Origin: Pseudomonadota bacterium
GTDB taxonomy: Bacteria > Pseudomonadota > Alphaproteobacteria > Sphingomonadales > Sphingomonadaceae
Direction of reading: 5' to 3'
Assembly: GCA_021847605.1 (NCBI GenBank)
Contig: JAJZQN010000038.1
Location: 1-36,472 of the forward strand
DNA: 36,472 nucleotides
Both the position numbers and the translations under genes were made by a program. Positions 7,250 through 15,944 of the stretch are shown piece after piece (positions within the stretch are counted from its first letter, which is position 1; every line of letters begins with the position of its first letter). Under the pieces are notes generated by a model that was given only the letters and a program-made list of their open reading frames with translations, searched no databases and was not told where the DNA came from.

Positions 7250-9113
7250 AGTAGTCCTGGATCTTGTCCTGGATTTCGCTCAGCGTGCTGACCTCGTCGG
7301 GCAGCTTGGCGGCATCCACGAACTCGGAATAAACCTCGGTGAAGTCCATCACGGACAGATCGAGGCGCGAAAACTCGTCGATGGTGAAGCCCTGACACTG
7401 CTCCTTCTTGGGCTTGCCCCACGGCTTGTTGAGCTGGATGCGGCCCTGCTCCTGAAGGATGCGCGAGAGCTTGCTCTCAAAGCAGCAATAGGCCGTGCGC
7501 TTGGTCTTGCAGATGCCCAGCACGCTCGATGAGCAATAGGTGCCAACCTTGTGGCAGAAACCCATGCGATCCTTGATGTCGAGCATCTTTTCGTCGGTGG
7601 AGCACAGGAACATCGTGAGGAACGGCGTCGCTAGCGCGGCGATCGCGGTCGGCCCACCGGCAATGGCGGCAGCACCGGCGCCGGCGGTCAGAAGGCCCGA
7701 CGTCTTGCCCGCACAGCAATTGACCAGACCGAAGACTGGCTTGTGGCAGGTGTCGCGTTCACCGGAGAAGACCGTGAAATTCTCCTCGTCGAACTCTTCA
7801 CCTGCCTGACCCAGCGCATGCAGCGCGACCAGAGCATCCTTGAACTCGGTCGAGGCTTCACGCTCGATCGTCTCGCAATCGCCATTGATGCAGTAGACGT
7901 CATTGCCGCAGACATACTGCTTGGGATCGTCGGTTGCCGTGGTCGGCACCGGGCAGCGATAGACCTTCTGGCTGACCTTGCAGGCCCCGGGCGTGTAATC
8001 CGGGTCATCCTCGTCGTCGATGCACTCATCACGGACATAGGTGCATTCCGGCTTGTCATCCAGTTCGCCGCAATCATTGCCCTGCGTGATCTCGTTGCAG
8101 GTATAGTTCGTCTGCCAGGCCCAGCAGGGCTGCGTTACAGGCACGCCGTTGATGATGCGCGTCTGCGGGTCGCTATCCGTGCAGACCTCGGCGCTCTGCG
8201 CCACACACTGCGAATTATTCTCCAGCGCCGTGCAGCCGTTGACCTTGTTGGTCGTGACCACCGGCGCCGCGTTATCCACCTTGAACCAGTGCTGGCCGGT
8301 CGTGCGCGAGATGACGGGATAAACCGCGTTCGGGTTCGAGATGCTGAACATGTGGTTCCCGACCACGCTCGCCTGAACCGAGCACTCCATGACCTGCAGC
8401 AGTTGGTTGCCAAAATCCTTGTTGCAGCTACCCGCCGCCGTCGAACCATATTCCGCCATCGTGCCACAGTACGATGCCGTGCCGACAGGCTTGCAGGTTC
8501 CCGCGGCGATCTCATCGGCCATGCTGTCAGGGTCAACATAGGGGCCGATGGTCGACATATGATAGTAGTAGAGGGTCCGGTTCTCGACCGAGACATTCAG
8601 CGTCGATGTGCAGGTGCGCGGCACCTCGTCGAGCTTGGACCCATAATTGCAGGTCGCCTCGTAATAGCTGACATTCCCGCCACCGGGAGGCAGCGGGGTG
8701 CAGCTTCCCGCCTGTCCGCCCATCTGTTCGCCCTGCAGATAGGTGTCAGGGTTTGCCTCAATCTCGGTCGCGCGCCGCGTTGTATCAAGGATCTCCTGCG
8801 CGTCGAACTGCGGCCGCGTATCATTGGCGTCGGTCGTCACCGAAAACGCCTCATTGCTGCTCGCCTGCGCGCCGGCATCAGCCACGAGCTTGTCGGGATC
8901 GTCGAAGTAGCTGCTCTGCGGCAGATCGGTCCCCTGATAGCCGGGCACCTGATCGCGCATGGTTTCGCTAGGCACCAATGCGTCATTAGCGCGCATGTCC
9001 GTTGCGAAATTCTTCCCGTCCTCCTTGGCCTCTTGCACCGTGCTTTGCGCGAGCACGGCGCCGGCGCCCGCGAACGCGATCGGCAGGATCAGAGAAAGGA
9101 CGAAACGGCGCAT
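7227..9113 (-). CDS. traN: TraN, Cys-rich outer membrane mating-pair stabilisation protein
   Basis: I chose the ATG at 9113 (product 628 residues). It begins with a classic signal peptide (MRRFVLSLILPIAFAGAGAV, then LAQ) and follows the trbC stop by one base, whereas the longer frame to 9200 would run inside trbC. The protein has about 30 cysteines, several paired as CC, and C-terminal blocks (FCHKVGTYCSSS, TAYCCFESKL) typical of the TraN family. TraN sits in the donor outer membrane and contacts recipient receptors. The many cysteines imply dependence on disulfide isomerisation, which fits the DsbC-like protein encoded in the same operon. The 3' end overlaps the next gene by 23 bp. Confidence 0.92.
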   Translation of the reverse strand: MRRFVLSLILPIAFAGAGAVLAQSTVQEAKEDGKNFATDMRANDALVPSETMRDQVPGYQGTDLPQSSYFDDPDKLVADAGAQASSNEAFSVTTDANDTRPQFDAQEILDTTRRATEIEANPDTYLQGEQMGGQAGSCTPLPPGGGNVSYYEATCNYGSKLDEVPRTCTSTLNVSVENRTLYYYHMSTIGPYVDPDSMADEIAAGTCKPVGTASYCGTMAEYGSTAAGSCNKDFGNQLLQVMECSVQASVVGNHMFSISNPNAVYPVISRTTGQHWFKVDNAAPVVTTNKVNGCTALENNSQCVAQSAEVCTDSDPQTRIINGVPVTQPCWAWQTNYTCNEITQGNDCGELDDKPECTYVRDECIDDEDDPDYTPGACKVSQKVYRCPVPTTATDDPKQYVCGNDVYCINGDCETIEREASTEFKDALVALHALGQAGEEFDEENFTVFSGERDTCHKPVFGLVNCCAGKTSGLLTAGAGAAAIAGGPTAIAALATPFLTMFLCSTDEKMLDIKDRMGFCHKVGTYCSSSVLGICKTKRTAYCCFESKLSRILQEQGRIQLNKPWGKPKKEQCQGFTIDEFSRLDLSVMDFTEVYSEFVDAAKLPDEVSTLSEIQDKIQDYYDIHTSQ

Positions 9114-9114
9114 C

Positions 9115-9864
9115 TTAGCTGGCCTTGCCCATGTTGCGCAGCGCCACCGAGGCAACACCGGCACCCGGGCCATGCCCATCGACGAAGGACTCGAGCACAT
9201 AATTGACCGAGACGTTGCCGGTCATGCGATCATGCGGCGGCACCACCGTCTTGCAGTTGAGGCCCGCGCACAAATCGAAGTCGGACGATACCGCAACATA
9301 GGTCGGCACCGCCTTCACATCGAAAGCGCGGAAGAGGCGGGGATCGATCCCAACATTGGATAGCTGATCCTGCTCCGTCACCACCTTGGAGAGCGCCGTT
9401 GTGAAAGCCTTCAGCGAGTTGTTCGGGAAGCCCCGGAACACGATGATGCCACCAGCCTTCGACGTGTCCGCGATCATCTGGCGAAGCGCCTTGGGCGGCA
9501 TGGACAGGCTCGCGAAAACGATGAACTGCGGCGCATCACCCTTCTTGGCCGCCACATTCTGCGAGGCGCCCTGTATGATCTCGTCGAAGTCGAACGGGCC
9601 ATCGCCGTTCATCGGCAGATCGGCCTTGGCCAGATCGGTCAGGCTATCGGTGCCCTGCTGCTGGACGGCCAGTGCCTCCTCGCGGAAGGCTTCGCCGCGG
9701 CCCTTGACGTGATCGGCAAAGGTCTGGGCGTCTTCCTGCATCGCGGCCGCGCGCATGCGCACTGCCTCAAGGTCGAGGCCGTCGATGTTCTGAGCGATGG
9801 CCTGGATACCAGCGACTGCCGAAAGACCGGCAATGGCGGCAATCACGATGGTTCTGCGTCGCAT
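9115..9864 (-). CDS. trbC: TrbC, type-F pilus assembly protein
   Basis: The 249-residue protein starts with a signal peptide (IVIAAIAGLSAVAGIQAIA) followed by an Ala/Glu-rich helical segment (about residues 30-75). From about residue 110 it has a thioredoxin-like TrbC domain: FIVFASLSMP, IIVFRGFPNN, VKAVPTYV and two cysteines (DLCAGLNCK). This is the F-type TrbC family of periplasmic pilus assembly proteins, unrelated to the RP4 pilin of the same name. The order traU-trbC-traN is that of F. It lies 12 bp after traU and one base before traN. Confidence 0.92.
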   Translation of the reverse strand: MRRRTIVIAAIAGLSAVAGIQAIAQNIDGLDLEAVRMRAAAMQEDAQTFADHVKGRGEAFREEALAVQQQGTDSLTDLAKADLPMNGDGPFDFDEIIQGASQNVAAKKGDAPQFIVFASLSMPPKALRQMIADTSKAGGIIVFRGFPNNSLKAFTTALSKVVTEQDQLSNVGIDPRLFRAFDVKAVPTYVAVSSDFDLCAGLNCKTVVPPHDRMTGNVSVNYVLESFVDGHGPGAGVASVALRNMGKAS

Positions 9865-9876
9865 CGGATATGTCTC

Positions 9877-10893
9877 CTAGAGCACACAACAGTTACGCTT
9901 GCGCCAGACGAGATAGCCCATGTCCTCACCCTGGACGGGGTAGGAGCGGCCAGTCTGAGGCGGCAGGGTGGAAGCGCCGATCGGCGAGCAACCCAGCTTC
10001 CCGCTCACCGTCGGGATCGGATTGGTCATCTGGATGCGATATTGCTGCTTCTTGAGGACCGGCATCAGGTACTTGTCGCACATGCCCTTGCTGCCCATCG
10101 TGCCCCACGCGAGGCCCTGACGGTGCATCTTGAAGGCGAAGCGCGAGAGGGCGAGGCGCGATGCCTGCACATGGCCGATCGAGGACGAGATGTTGCCGTT
10201 CATCGGATACATCGAACCCTGACAGCCCGCGCACCAGAACGTCACGTCGAGCGGCAGGCGCGCAGTCGCCGCAATGCAGTCACCGGCGCAGGCCGCCTTG
10301 GCGATCGGATTGGCGAAGATCACGACCTCGGGATTGATGATCGTGGTCAGCGTGTCGTCCTGCCAGAGCGGGTCGACTTCGGTCATGTAGGCGATGTCGA
10401 ACGACGCCTGCTCGAAGCAGAGGAAGTCCGTCAGGATCTCCATCCAGTAGAGGAGGGGATAAACGTACCAGTGGACGTGCCATTTGGACGTATTCTGCGC
10501 CTGGCCGCCGACCTGCGAAGGGCCGGTGAACTGGCCCTGGCCGATGTCGAAGCCCGGCGCGATCTTCATGCCACCAAGATTCACGAAGCACCACGGCTTC
10601 ACCGAGACGTCAGCGAGGCGAACCGGCTCCCAGAAGCCCGCTGCGATGCCGATGCGCGGAATCGGGCTGCCACAGGCGCAGATGGGAAGGCTGGGATTGT
10701 TCGTATCGGGGCGCGTGCTCGGCCAAATGCTCAGGCCACCGATCGAAAGCGGGAACAGGCACGACCAGCAAACATCCGTGATCGGGTTCACGAACTTGCC
10801 GGTGCATCGCGACTGCGCCTGCGCCGATGGGGCGAGCATGGCCGAAGCGAAGAACATCGCGAAGATCGCGATGAGGCAGCGCAGCGATTTCAT
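9877..10893 (-). CDS. traU: TraU, conjugative pilus assembly / DNA transfer protein
   Basis: The 338-residue product matches TraU. It has a signal peptide (LIAIFAMFFASAMLAPSAQA), then the conserved SRCTGKFVNPITDVCWSC block, a cysteine-rich mature part, SDRALLQD-type central sequence replaced here by YMTEVDPLWQDD, and a Cys pair (NCC) at the C-terminus. TraU is periplasmic and in F is needed more for DNA transfer than for pilus formation. Its ATG overlaps the stop of the small gene upstream (ATGA). The length is close to that of the F protein. Confidence 0.94.
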   Translation of the reverse strand: MKSLRCLIAIFAMFFASAMLAPSAQAQSRCTGKFVNPITDVCWSCLFPLSIGGLSIWPSTRPDTNNPSLPICACGSPIPRIGIAAGFWEPVRLADVSVKPWCFVNLGGMKIAPGFDIGQGQFTGPSQVGGQAQNTSKWHVHWYVYPLLYWMEILTDFLCFEQASFDIAYMTEVDPLWQDDTLTTIINPEVVIFANPIAKAACAGDCIAATARLPLDVTFWCAGCQGSMYPMNGNISSSIGHVQASRLALSRFAFKMHRQGLAWGTMGSKGMCDKYLMPVLKKQQYRIQMTNPIPTVSGKLGCSPIGASTLPPQTGRSYPVQGEDMGYLVWRKRNCCVL

Positions 10894-11168
10894 GATGCCG
10901 TCTCCTGAGACGTCGCCGCATCAAGCCAGGCCTGATCGGCACGGTTCTTCCGAACCACATAGAAAGCCGTGTAGACGGCCGTCGAAATCAGAAGCGCGGC
11001 GATGCCAATCGGCGCGAAACGGCCAATGATTGCCGTCAGCGGCGAGACGAACGCCACGGTCAGGGCGCACAGGATGCACAGCACCTGAAAGGTACGGCGC
11101 ATGGTCTTGAGCCTCGGCGTCTCTGGCGCTGCCATCGGCGTTCTCAGCAAGTCGAGCCACAGCGGCAT
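10890..11168 (-). CDS. Small 2-TM membrane protein between traW and traU
   Basis: The start chosen is the ATG at 11168, which overlaps the traW stop as TGATG. The frame is open further upstream to 11381 but that part lies inside traW. The 92-residue product has two adjacent hydrophobic helices (about residues 27-45 and 50-68) and a charged C-terminus. Its stop overlaps the traU start (ATGA). In F no gene lies between traW and traU. I recognise no family. Tight coupling on both sides suggests a real subunit or accessory of the transfer apparatus in the inner membrane. Confidence 0.65.
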   Translation of the reverse strand: MPLWLDLLRTPMAAPETPRLKTMRRTFQVLCILCALTVAFVSPLTAIIGRFAPIGIAALLISTAVYTAFYVVRKNRADQAWLDAATSQETAS

Positions 11169-11806
11169 CAGCTTGCCCCCTTCAGCTTGATCTCGGAGAC
11201 CTTGATGACCTTGCCATCCTGCTCGGCCACTGCCGGCGTGTGGCGCACCCCGAACTTGCCGGTCAGGCGGCCCTCCTGGTCGAAGTAGAAGCGGCGCTTG
11301 CGCGCGGTCATCTCCTCGATCGGCGAGCCCGACACGAGAATGATCTTGGCCTTCAGGTCGGAATACTGGCTGGTCGCCCATTCCATCTGCGCCTTGTCGT
11401 CACCATCGACGAAGACGAGGGCCTGATGCATGGCCACGAAATCCAGCGGGTTCACCGTCTGCCCTGCGCGGGCGACATAGTTGCCCTTCTGGTCCTTCAC
11501 GTCCTTCTCGATGACGATCGTCGGATCGAAGGCCCAGACCCGCGCCTGCGTTGCCGGCGTGATGCCCGCAACCGGCGTCGGACGACGAACCTTGGCCTCG
11601 GCACGCCGCGCGAACTCGGCGTTCATCCGGTCGATGCCGCCCGATGCCTGCAGCTTTGTCAGGCGCTGCTCGATCACCGAGAGAAGATCGGTCTCGATGA
11701 TCGGGAACGTCTGGCCGACGACGCCGTGATCGCTTGCCTGTCCCGCCGACGAGAACGTCAGGGCACAAAGGAGAATGAGCGAGCCGTTTTCGAAAAGACG
11801 CTTCAC
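11168..11806 (-). CDS. traW: TraW, conjugative pilus assembly protein
   Basis: The 212-residue protein has a signal peptide (residues 1-24, ending GQASD) and the TraW family features: GQTFPIIETDLLSVIEQRL near the N-terminus, FDPTIVIEKDVKD and GQTVNPLDF centrally, and LVFVDGDD followed by KIILVSGSP. TraW is periplasmic and acts with TrbC and TraU in pilus assembly. The start overlaps the S26 peptidase stop by 4 bp and the stop overlaps the next small gene as TGATG. Confidence 0.94.
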   Translation of the reverse strand: MKRLFENGSLILLCALTFSSAGQASDHGVVGQTFPIIETDLLSVIEQRLTKLQASGGIDRMNAEFARRAEAKVRRPTPVAGITPATQARVWAFDPTIVIEKDVKDQKGNYVARAGQTVNPLDFVAMHQALVFVDGDDKAQMEWATSQYSDLKAKIILVSGSPIEEMTARKRRFYFDQEGRLTGKFGVRHTPAVAEQDGKVIKVSEIKLKGAS

Positions 11807-12366
11807 AGGATCGCCTCCCCGACACCGACGATCTTCTTCGCGCAGGCGTAGCCGATCGCGGCATAACGGCTGTCGAACCCATCCTTGTGCGGCGTTCCGA
11901 CATAGTAGCAGCCGCGCGGGATAGTGCCGGTAGGGCCCGCAGCAAGCGGCTCTCCGAACCGGGTCAGGGGCTTCATGCGGCCGACAACGCGGCCGTTTAC
12001 GAGAACCTCCGCCCCGCGGTGCGCCACGGTATCACCCGGCATGCCGTAGACGATCTTGCCGAACATCTGCTTTTTCGCGCCGAAATGGCGGATCACCAGC
12101 GGATCGGCAGGCGGCACGAAGAACACGTACTGGCCGCGCTGCGGCGTTGCCGTCTTGTGGATCACGAAGGCCCAATTGGGCAGCGATTCAGAGGTGTTGA
12201 TCAACAGCCCATGGGTATCGCGCCAATCACAGATGGCGGAATAGGCGATGCTGCCGGCGATGAAGAGGCCGAGCGCGCCCCACAGGCGCTTGTTCGGCCG
12301 CCAGCCTTTGGGCTTGTCCCCGATCGTCAGACCGTCACTGACCGCCTGCGCCATACGGCCCTCCAA
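11803..12366 (-). CDS. TraF-like conjugative S26 signal peptidase
   Basis: The 187-residue protein has an N-terminal membrane anchor (about residues 28-45) and the S26 layout of RP4 TraF: the catalytic Ser region NTSESLPNW and the Lys region KIVYGMPGD, then a C-terminal GTIPRGCYYVGTPHKDGFDSRY block, where the Asp-Ser-Arg-Tyr motif is typical of S26 enzymes. RP4 TraF cleaves and cyclises the RP4 pilin. F itself relies on the host signal peptidase, so here the pilin TraA is the likely substrate. The start overlaps the end of trbI by 32 bp. An alternative ATG at 12354 would shorten the overlap. The stop overlaps traW by 4 bp. Confidence 0.88.
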   Translation of the reverse strand: MEGRMAQAVSDGLTIGDKPKGWRPNKRLWGALGLFIAGSIAYSAICDWRDTHGLLINTSESLPNWAFVIHKTATPQRGQYVFFVPPADPLVIRHFGAKKQMFGKIVYGMPGDTVAHRGAEVLVNGRVVGRMKPLTRFGEPLAAGPTGTIPRGCYYVGTPHKDGFDSRYAAIGYACAKKIVGVGEAIL

Positions 12367-13021
12367 AGCTAGAGGGATCGACCATCGGTGCCGCCGCCGC
12401 TGAAGCCTGTTCAGGCATCGGCCCGAATGCCGAGGGGGCAGCAGCAGCCTGCGGCGGCGCCGGCCTTACAGGCACCTGCGGAATGGGCCCTTCCGCTCCG
12501 CTCTGCATGACCTCCTCTGCGGAGGCGGGCTTTGGCCGCTTCACGCCCGAGGCATAGACGGCCTTCATCACATGCGGAGTAATGTCCTCGACGCCCTTGG
12601 AAAGCACCGCTTCCCCGACAAGGATGACCTGGCCCGATGCACTGCGCCGCTGCAGCTCGCCATCGAGCGAAGCCATGAACTTGCGCATTTCCGCTTCGAC
12701 TTCCTGGGGCGGACTGGCGCTGCGGGCCTGCGCCTGCACATAGTCACCGACAATGGCCGACAGGTTGGCCTTCACGATCTTCTGCGGCGGCTCCATGATC
12801 GCGCGCGTCACCCACATGCCCCAGATCAGCATGACGATGATCGCCAGTCCCACCACCAACTGGCCTGCCGTGTAACCGGCAAAGACCGTCTTACGCGGCT
12901 TTGCGACCGCAATCGCCGGGCCAGCAGGAGCAGCTGCAGAAGCGGGGGAGGGCGCAGCTGCAGCTTCGCCAAGAGCCTCGCTCTCTGCCTCCATCGAGTT
13001 ATTCCAGGTCGGTTCGCTCAT
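12335..13021 (-). CDS. trbI: TrbI-like type-F conjugative transfer protein
   Basis: The 228-residue product has an Ala/Pro-rich cytoplasmic N-terminus, one membrane helix (about residues 52-70, LVVGLAIIVMLIWGMWVT) and a periplasmic part matching TrbI of the F system: ANLSAIVGDYVQAQ, MRKFMASLDGEL and VILVGEAVLSKGVEDIT. It ends with a Pro/Ala-rich tail. F TrbI (128 residues) influences pilus outgrowth and retraction. This one is longer because of the low-complexity ends. The position between traC and traW matches F. Its ATG overlaps the stop of the preceding gene (ATGA). Confidence 0.85.
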   Translation of the reverse strand: MSEPTWNNSMEAESEALGEAAAAPSPASAAAPAGPAIAVAKPRKTVFAGYTAGQLVVGLAIIVMLIWGMWVTRAIMEPPQKIVKANLSAIVGDYVQAQARSASPPQEVEAEMRKFMASLDGELQRRSASGQVILVGEAVLSKGVEDITPHVMKAVYASGVKRPKPASAEEVMQSGAEGPIPQVPVRPAPPQAAAAPSAFGPMPEQASAAAAPMVDPSSFGGPYGAGGQ

Positions 13022-13365
13022 GCGCCTTGCTCCAGGCTCAAAGTGTCGCGCGGCACGATCGCGTGCCGGCGAAAAAAGACGATCACACCGGCGACAACGA
13101 GGTGCAGCACGGCGACGAGAACTTTGAAATCAGCGATGCGGGTCGCTTCGGCCGCGACGTAGCGGCTCGAGAGATTGGCCAGCTGGTGCATCATGCCATC
13201 GAGGCTGAACCCGCCGATCGCGACGAAGAACAAGACGAAGGCGCCCCAGGTCATCAGCAGTGTCACGGCGAGAAAACCGACCGTGTGAAGCAGCACGAAC
13301 AGAAGGAACCGAAGACCGGCTCCGCCTTCCTGCCGAGCCTTACGCTCTACGCTGATGCTGGCCAT
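13018..13365 (-). CDS. Small multi-pass membrane protein between traC and trbI
   Basis: I chose the ATG at 13365 (MASISVERK...), 5 bp after the traC stop, with GGAG located in the last traC codons. A longer frame to 13410 lies inside traC. The 115-residue protein has a basic N-terminus, two closely spaced hydrophobic helices (about residues 18-36 and 37-54) and a third near 84-101, ending in a basic stretch. I recognise no family. Its stop overlaps trbI (ATGA), so it is a coupled member of the operon. An inner membrane accessory role in pilus assembly is a positional inference. Confidence 0.65.
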   Translation of the reverse strand: MASISVERKARQEGGAGLRFLLFVLLHTVGFLAVTLLMTWGAFVLFFVAIGGFSLDGMMHQLANLSSRYVAAEATRIADFKVLVAVLHLVVAGVIVFFRRHAIVPRDTLSLEQGA

Positions 13366-13370
13366 GTCGC

Positions 13371-15944
13371 TTACTCCGCTGCGATGGGAACAGCGTCGTC
13401 GCCGCCCCACTTTTCAGGGTTGTTGGGGAATGCGACCCGCTCGATCGCCTCATCCATGGAAACTCCATGACCGAGCAGATCGTGGATCATCGCGAAGGTC
13501 TTGGGCGAGGACGAGAAGACAGTCGCGGAATAGGGATCGAGGACGAGCCTACCCGTTGCCTGCATGTCAGGCCCCTTGATGAACACATCCGAATATTCGA
13601 TGCCGCTACGCTTGAGCGAGCGGACCAGCGCATCGGTGTGATCGTCCATGTCAAAACGGCCGAGCCGCTTGAAGTCGTTGATCGTCTCCTCCTTCTGCGC
13701 GAGGATGACCGACCAGTCGCTGTTCTCCAGCGCCGCGCGCGATCCGTCGGACTTGTAGTAGTCGTTGAGGCTCTGGGTGGCCGTCACCAGCGAGGCCCCA
13801 TACTTGCGGCAGGTACGGGCATAGGCTTCGATGAAATCTGCCATCGAACCGCCCTTGAGCATCTGCCACGCTTCATCGAGCAGCAGGGCTTTCGGGATCG
13901 AGCGATCGACACGGCGCATCATCTGCGACGCCATGAACATGATCGCGGTCAGCACCACCGAGCGCAGTTCCTCGCGTGAGGACAGGTCCGACAGTTCGAA
14001 CACCGTCAGGTTCGCCTTCAGCTCGAAGGAGACATCGCCCTGGAAGAAGCGACCATAGGTGCCGCTGGAAGAAAAGGGGCGCATGGCGATGCCGAGATCA
14101 ACACCGAGCGGATTCCCGGTCTCGGTCAGCGCTGCGATCACATCGTCGATCGATCCGCCGCGACCTTTCGCACTCCAGACCTCGTTGACCGCTCCGTCGA
14201 TCAGGCCGCGCTCGGTGTCATTGAGCTTGTCGACGTGCCGGGCCATCTGGTTGACGATGGACTTGAGCATCGCGAAGCAGTCCATGAGGTAGTCCTCATC
14301 CTGCTCCGCCATCTCGGCGTCGATCATCGAGAAGGGGTTGATGCAGAACCCCGAGGACATGGTGAACTCGACGAAGGCACCGCCCTGCAGCTTGGCCGAG
14401 TGCTCGAACGAGCGGCCATCGTCGATCACCACCACCTTCGCCCCGGCTCCGCACAAGGCGGAGCAAAGCTCCTGCAGGGCCACCGACTTACCCGAACCGG
14501 ACTTGCCGAACACGGCGACGTTGTGATTGCCCGAGTTGTTCTCGAAGGGGGACCAGAAGAAAGGCTGTCCGCGCCGCCCGATCAGCATCATGTGAGGGAC
14601 GTTGGCGCCGAGATACTCACCCTGGATCGGCGCGAGGCTCGCCGCCGTCGTCGTCAGCACGGAGCGGAAGCGCTTCATGTTCTTGAGATCGAACGAGAGC
14701 CCATTGGCCATCGTCATCGGCATCGCGGCGAGAAGGCCCTGGATTTGGAGATAGCGATCGTCAAGCAGATCCCATCCGGCTGCCCGGTACACCGATTTCA
14801 GAACGCGCTCGTTGGCATCGCCTTTGCCCTTGGGCGAAAAGGACGTGACCGAGTAGAACGCCTGGATCAGCTTGCGGCCCTGCCGAAGCTCATCCTTCAC
14901 GAACTCCCATTCGCGCGATTGTTCCTTCAGCTGGGGAAGCATGCGCGCCGACTTGGAATCAGCAAGGCTGGTCGTGCGCATGAACTTGCGCGAAGCACGC
15001 ATGCTCGAGGCTTCTGCGTCAGGGAAATCGAGACACAGGTTCGTCGACACAGGGCAGGGCATGCGCAGCTTGTCAGCAAACATATCGCCGATCAGCTTAG
15101 CCATGTCCCACGGCGCCCAGCGCTGCGGTAGGTTGCGCACCGAGAAGGATCGCACGTCGAATACGTCAGGGTAGATTTCCCCGATCTCGGGCGCATCATC
15201 GACAGTCTTGCCGGTGGGTCGGAACCGCTCGGTGCGAAGCAGGATACGATCCGGCTCGATCTTCATCTCCAGATCGTGCCGCACCGCCTGGTCCGCGATC
15301 GGATCGAACGGGTTGTAGATGATGTTGTCATCGCCCGGCGCCGTCGTGGGCGAGGTGATGTCGTCGATCCAGGCGATCAGCGCCTGCGGGTCCATCGGCC
15401 GTGCAAAGATACCGATCGATTCCAGCGAGGACGTCAGTCCCTCGAGAACCGAGACGATTTCCTCGTTCGTCACCCGGCTCGTTTCCGGGGTGGCGTAGGA
15501 AATCGCAAGGCGATGATTGCGCAGGTGGAACGGCGCGGCCGACGACAGCGAGTTCCAGACACCATCGAGCAGGTACTCGGTGCGGTGCTTGGCCATGCGC
15601 TCGTAGACGCTTCCGGCCATGAAACGCGGCAGATACCATTGCGACAGGCGCTCGCCCACGCGAGGGCTCATCCAGCCATGGAACTGTAGCGTGCCCGGCG
15701 TCGGAATGCCTTCGGACAGGAACTGCGTCAGGATTTCCGAGGTGCGCTCATTGGCCCCCATCATCGGCGTCGCCTCAAGGACGAAGCCACGCGACGAACT
15801 GTTGTAGAACAGGTGCGTCTTGGGATCGTAGCTGCGATAGGGCAGCCAATGGACGAGACGGGGAACGGTTGTGTCGGGCCGATTGGTTTCGGGCTTGGCG
15901 TTGTCGCCAAGCAGCGTGCCCATGATCTTGCTGAACATATTCAT
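13371..15944 (-). CDS. traC: TraC, VirB4-family ATPase of the transfer channel
   Basis: The 857-residue protein is the F-type VirB4 ATPase. The N-terminal half contains the TraC family blocks (LVHWLPYRSYDPKTHLF; SREWEFVKDELRQGRK). The motor domain has a Walker A GKSGSGKS at residues 480-487 and a Walker B region ending LLLDEAWQM near residue 690, followed by the YARTCRKYGASLVTATQS block. It is cytoplasmic and membrane-associated, and powers pilus subunit assembly. The start overlaps the traV stop (ATGA). Length agrees with F TraC (about 875). Confidence 0.96.
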   Translation of the reverse strand: MNMFSKIMGTLLGDNAKPETNRPDTTVPRLVHWLPYRSYDPKTHLFYNSSSRGFVLEATPMMGANERTSEILTQFLSEGIPTPGTLQFHGWMSPRVGERLSQWYLPRFMAGSVYERMAKHRTEYLLDGVWNSLSSAAPFHLRNHRLAISYATPETSRVTNEEIVSVLEGLTSSLESIGIFARPMDPQALIAWIDDITSPTTAPGDDNIIYNPFDPIADQAVRHDLEMKIEPDRILLRTERFRPTGKTVDDAPEIGEIYPDVFDVRSFSVRNLPQRWAPWDMAKLIGDMFADKLRMPCPVSTNLCLDFPDAEASSMRASRKFMRTTSLADSKSARMLPQLKEQSREWEFVKDELRQGRKLIQAFYSVTSFSPKGKGDANERVLKSVYRAAGWDLLDDRYLQIQGLLAAMPMTMANGLSFDLKNMKRFRSVLTTTAASLAPIQGEYLGANVPHMMLIGRRGQPFFWSPFENNSGNHNVAVFGKSGSGKSVALQELCSALCGAGAKVVVIDDGRSFEHSAKLQGGAFVEFTMSSGFCINPFSMIDAEMAEQDEDYLMDCFAMLKSIVNQMARHVDKLNDTERGLIDGAVNEVWSAKGRGGSIDDVIAALTETGNPLGVDLGIAMRPFSSSGTYGRFFQGDVSFELKANLTVFELSDLSSREELRSVVLTAIMFMASQMMRRVDRSIPKALLLDEAWQMLKGGSMADFIEAYARTCRKYGASLVTATQSLNDYYKSDGSRAALENSDWSVILAQKEETINDFKRLGRFDMDDHTDALVRSLKRSGIEYSDVFIKGPDMQATGRLVLDPYSATVFSSSPKTFAMIHDLLGHGVSMDEAIERVAFPNNPEKWGGDDAVPIAAE

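Noticed and set aside
7743..9206. 487-codon plus-strand frame opposite traN
   Set aside because: Antisense shadow of a well-supported TraN gene; composition is the His/Arg/Leu-rich kind produced by the reverse strand of GC-rich codons.
9709..10908. 399-codon plus-strand frame opposite traU
   Set aside because: Shadow of traU and the start of trbC.
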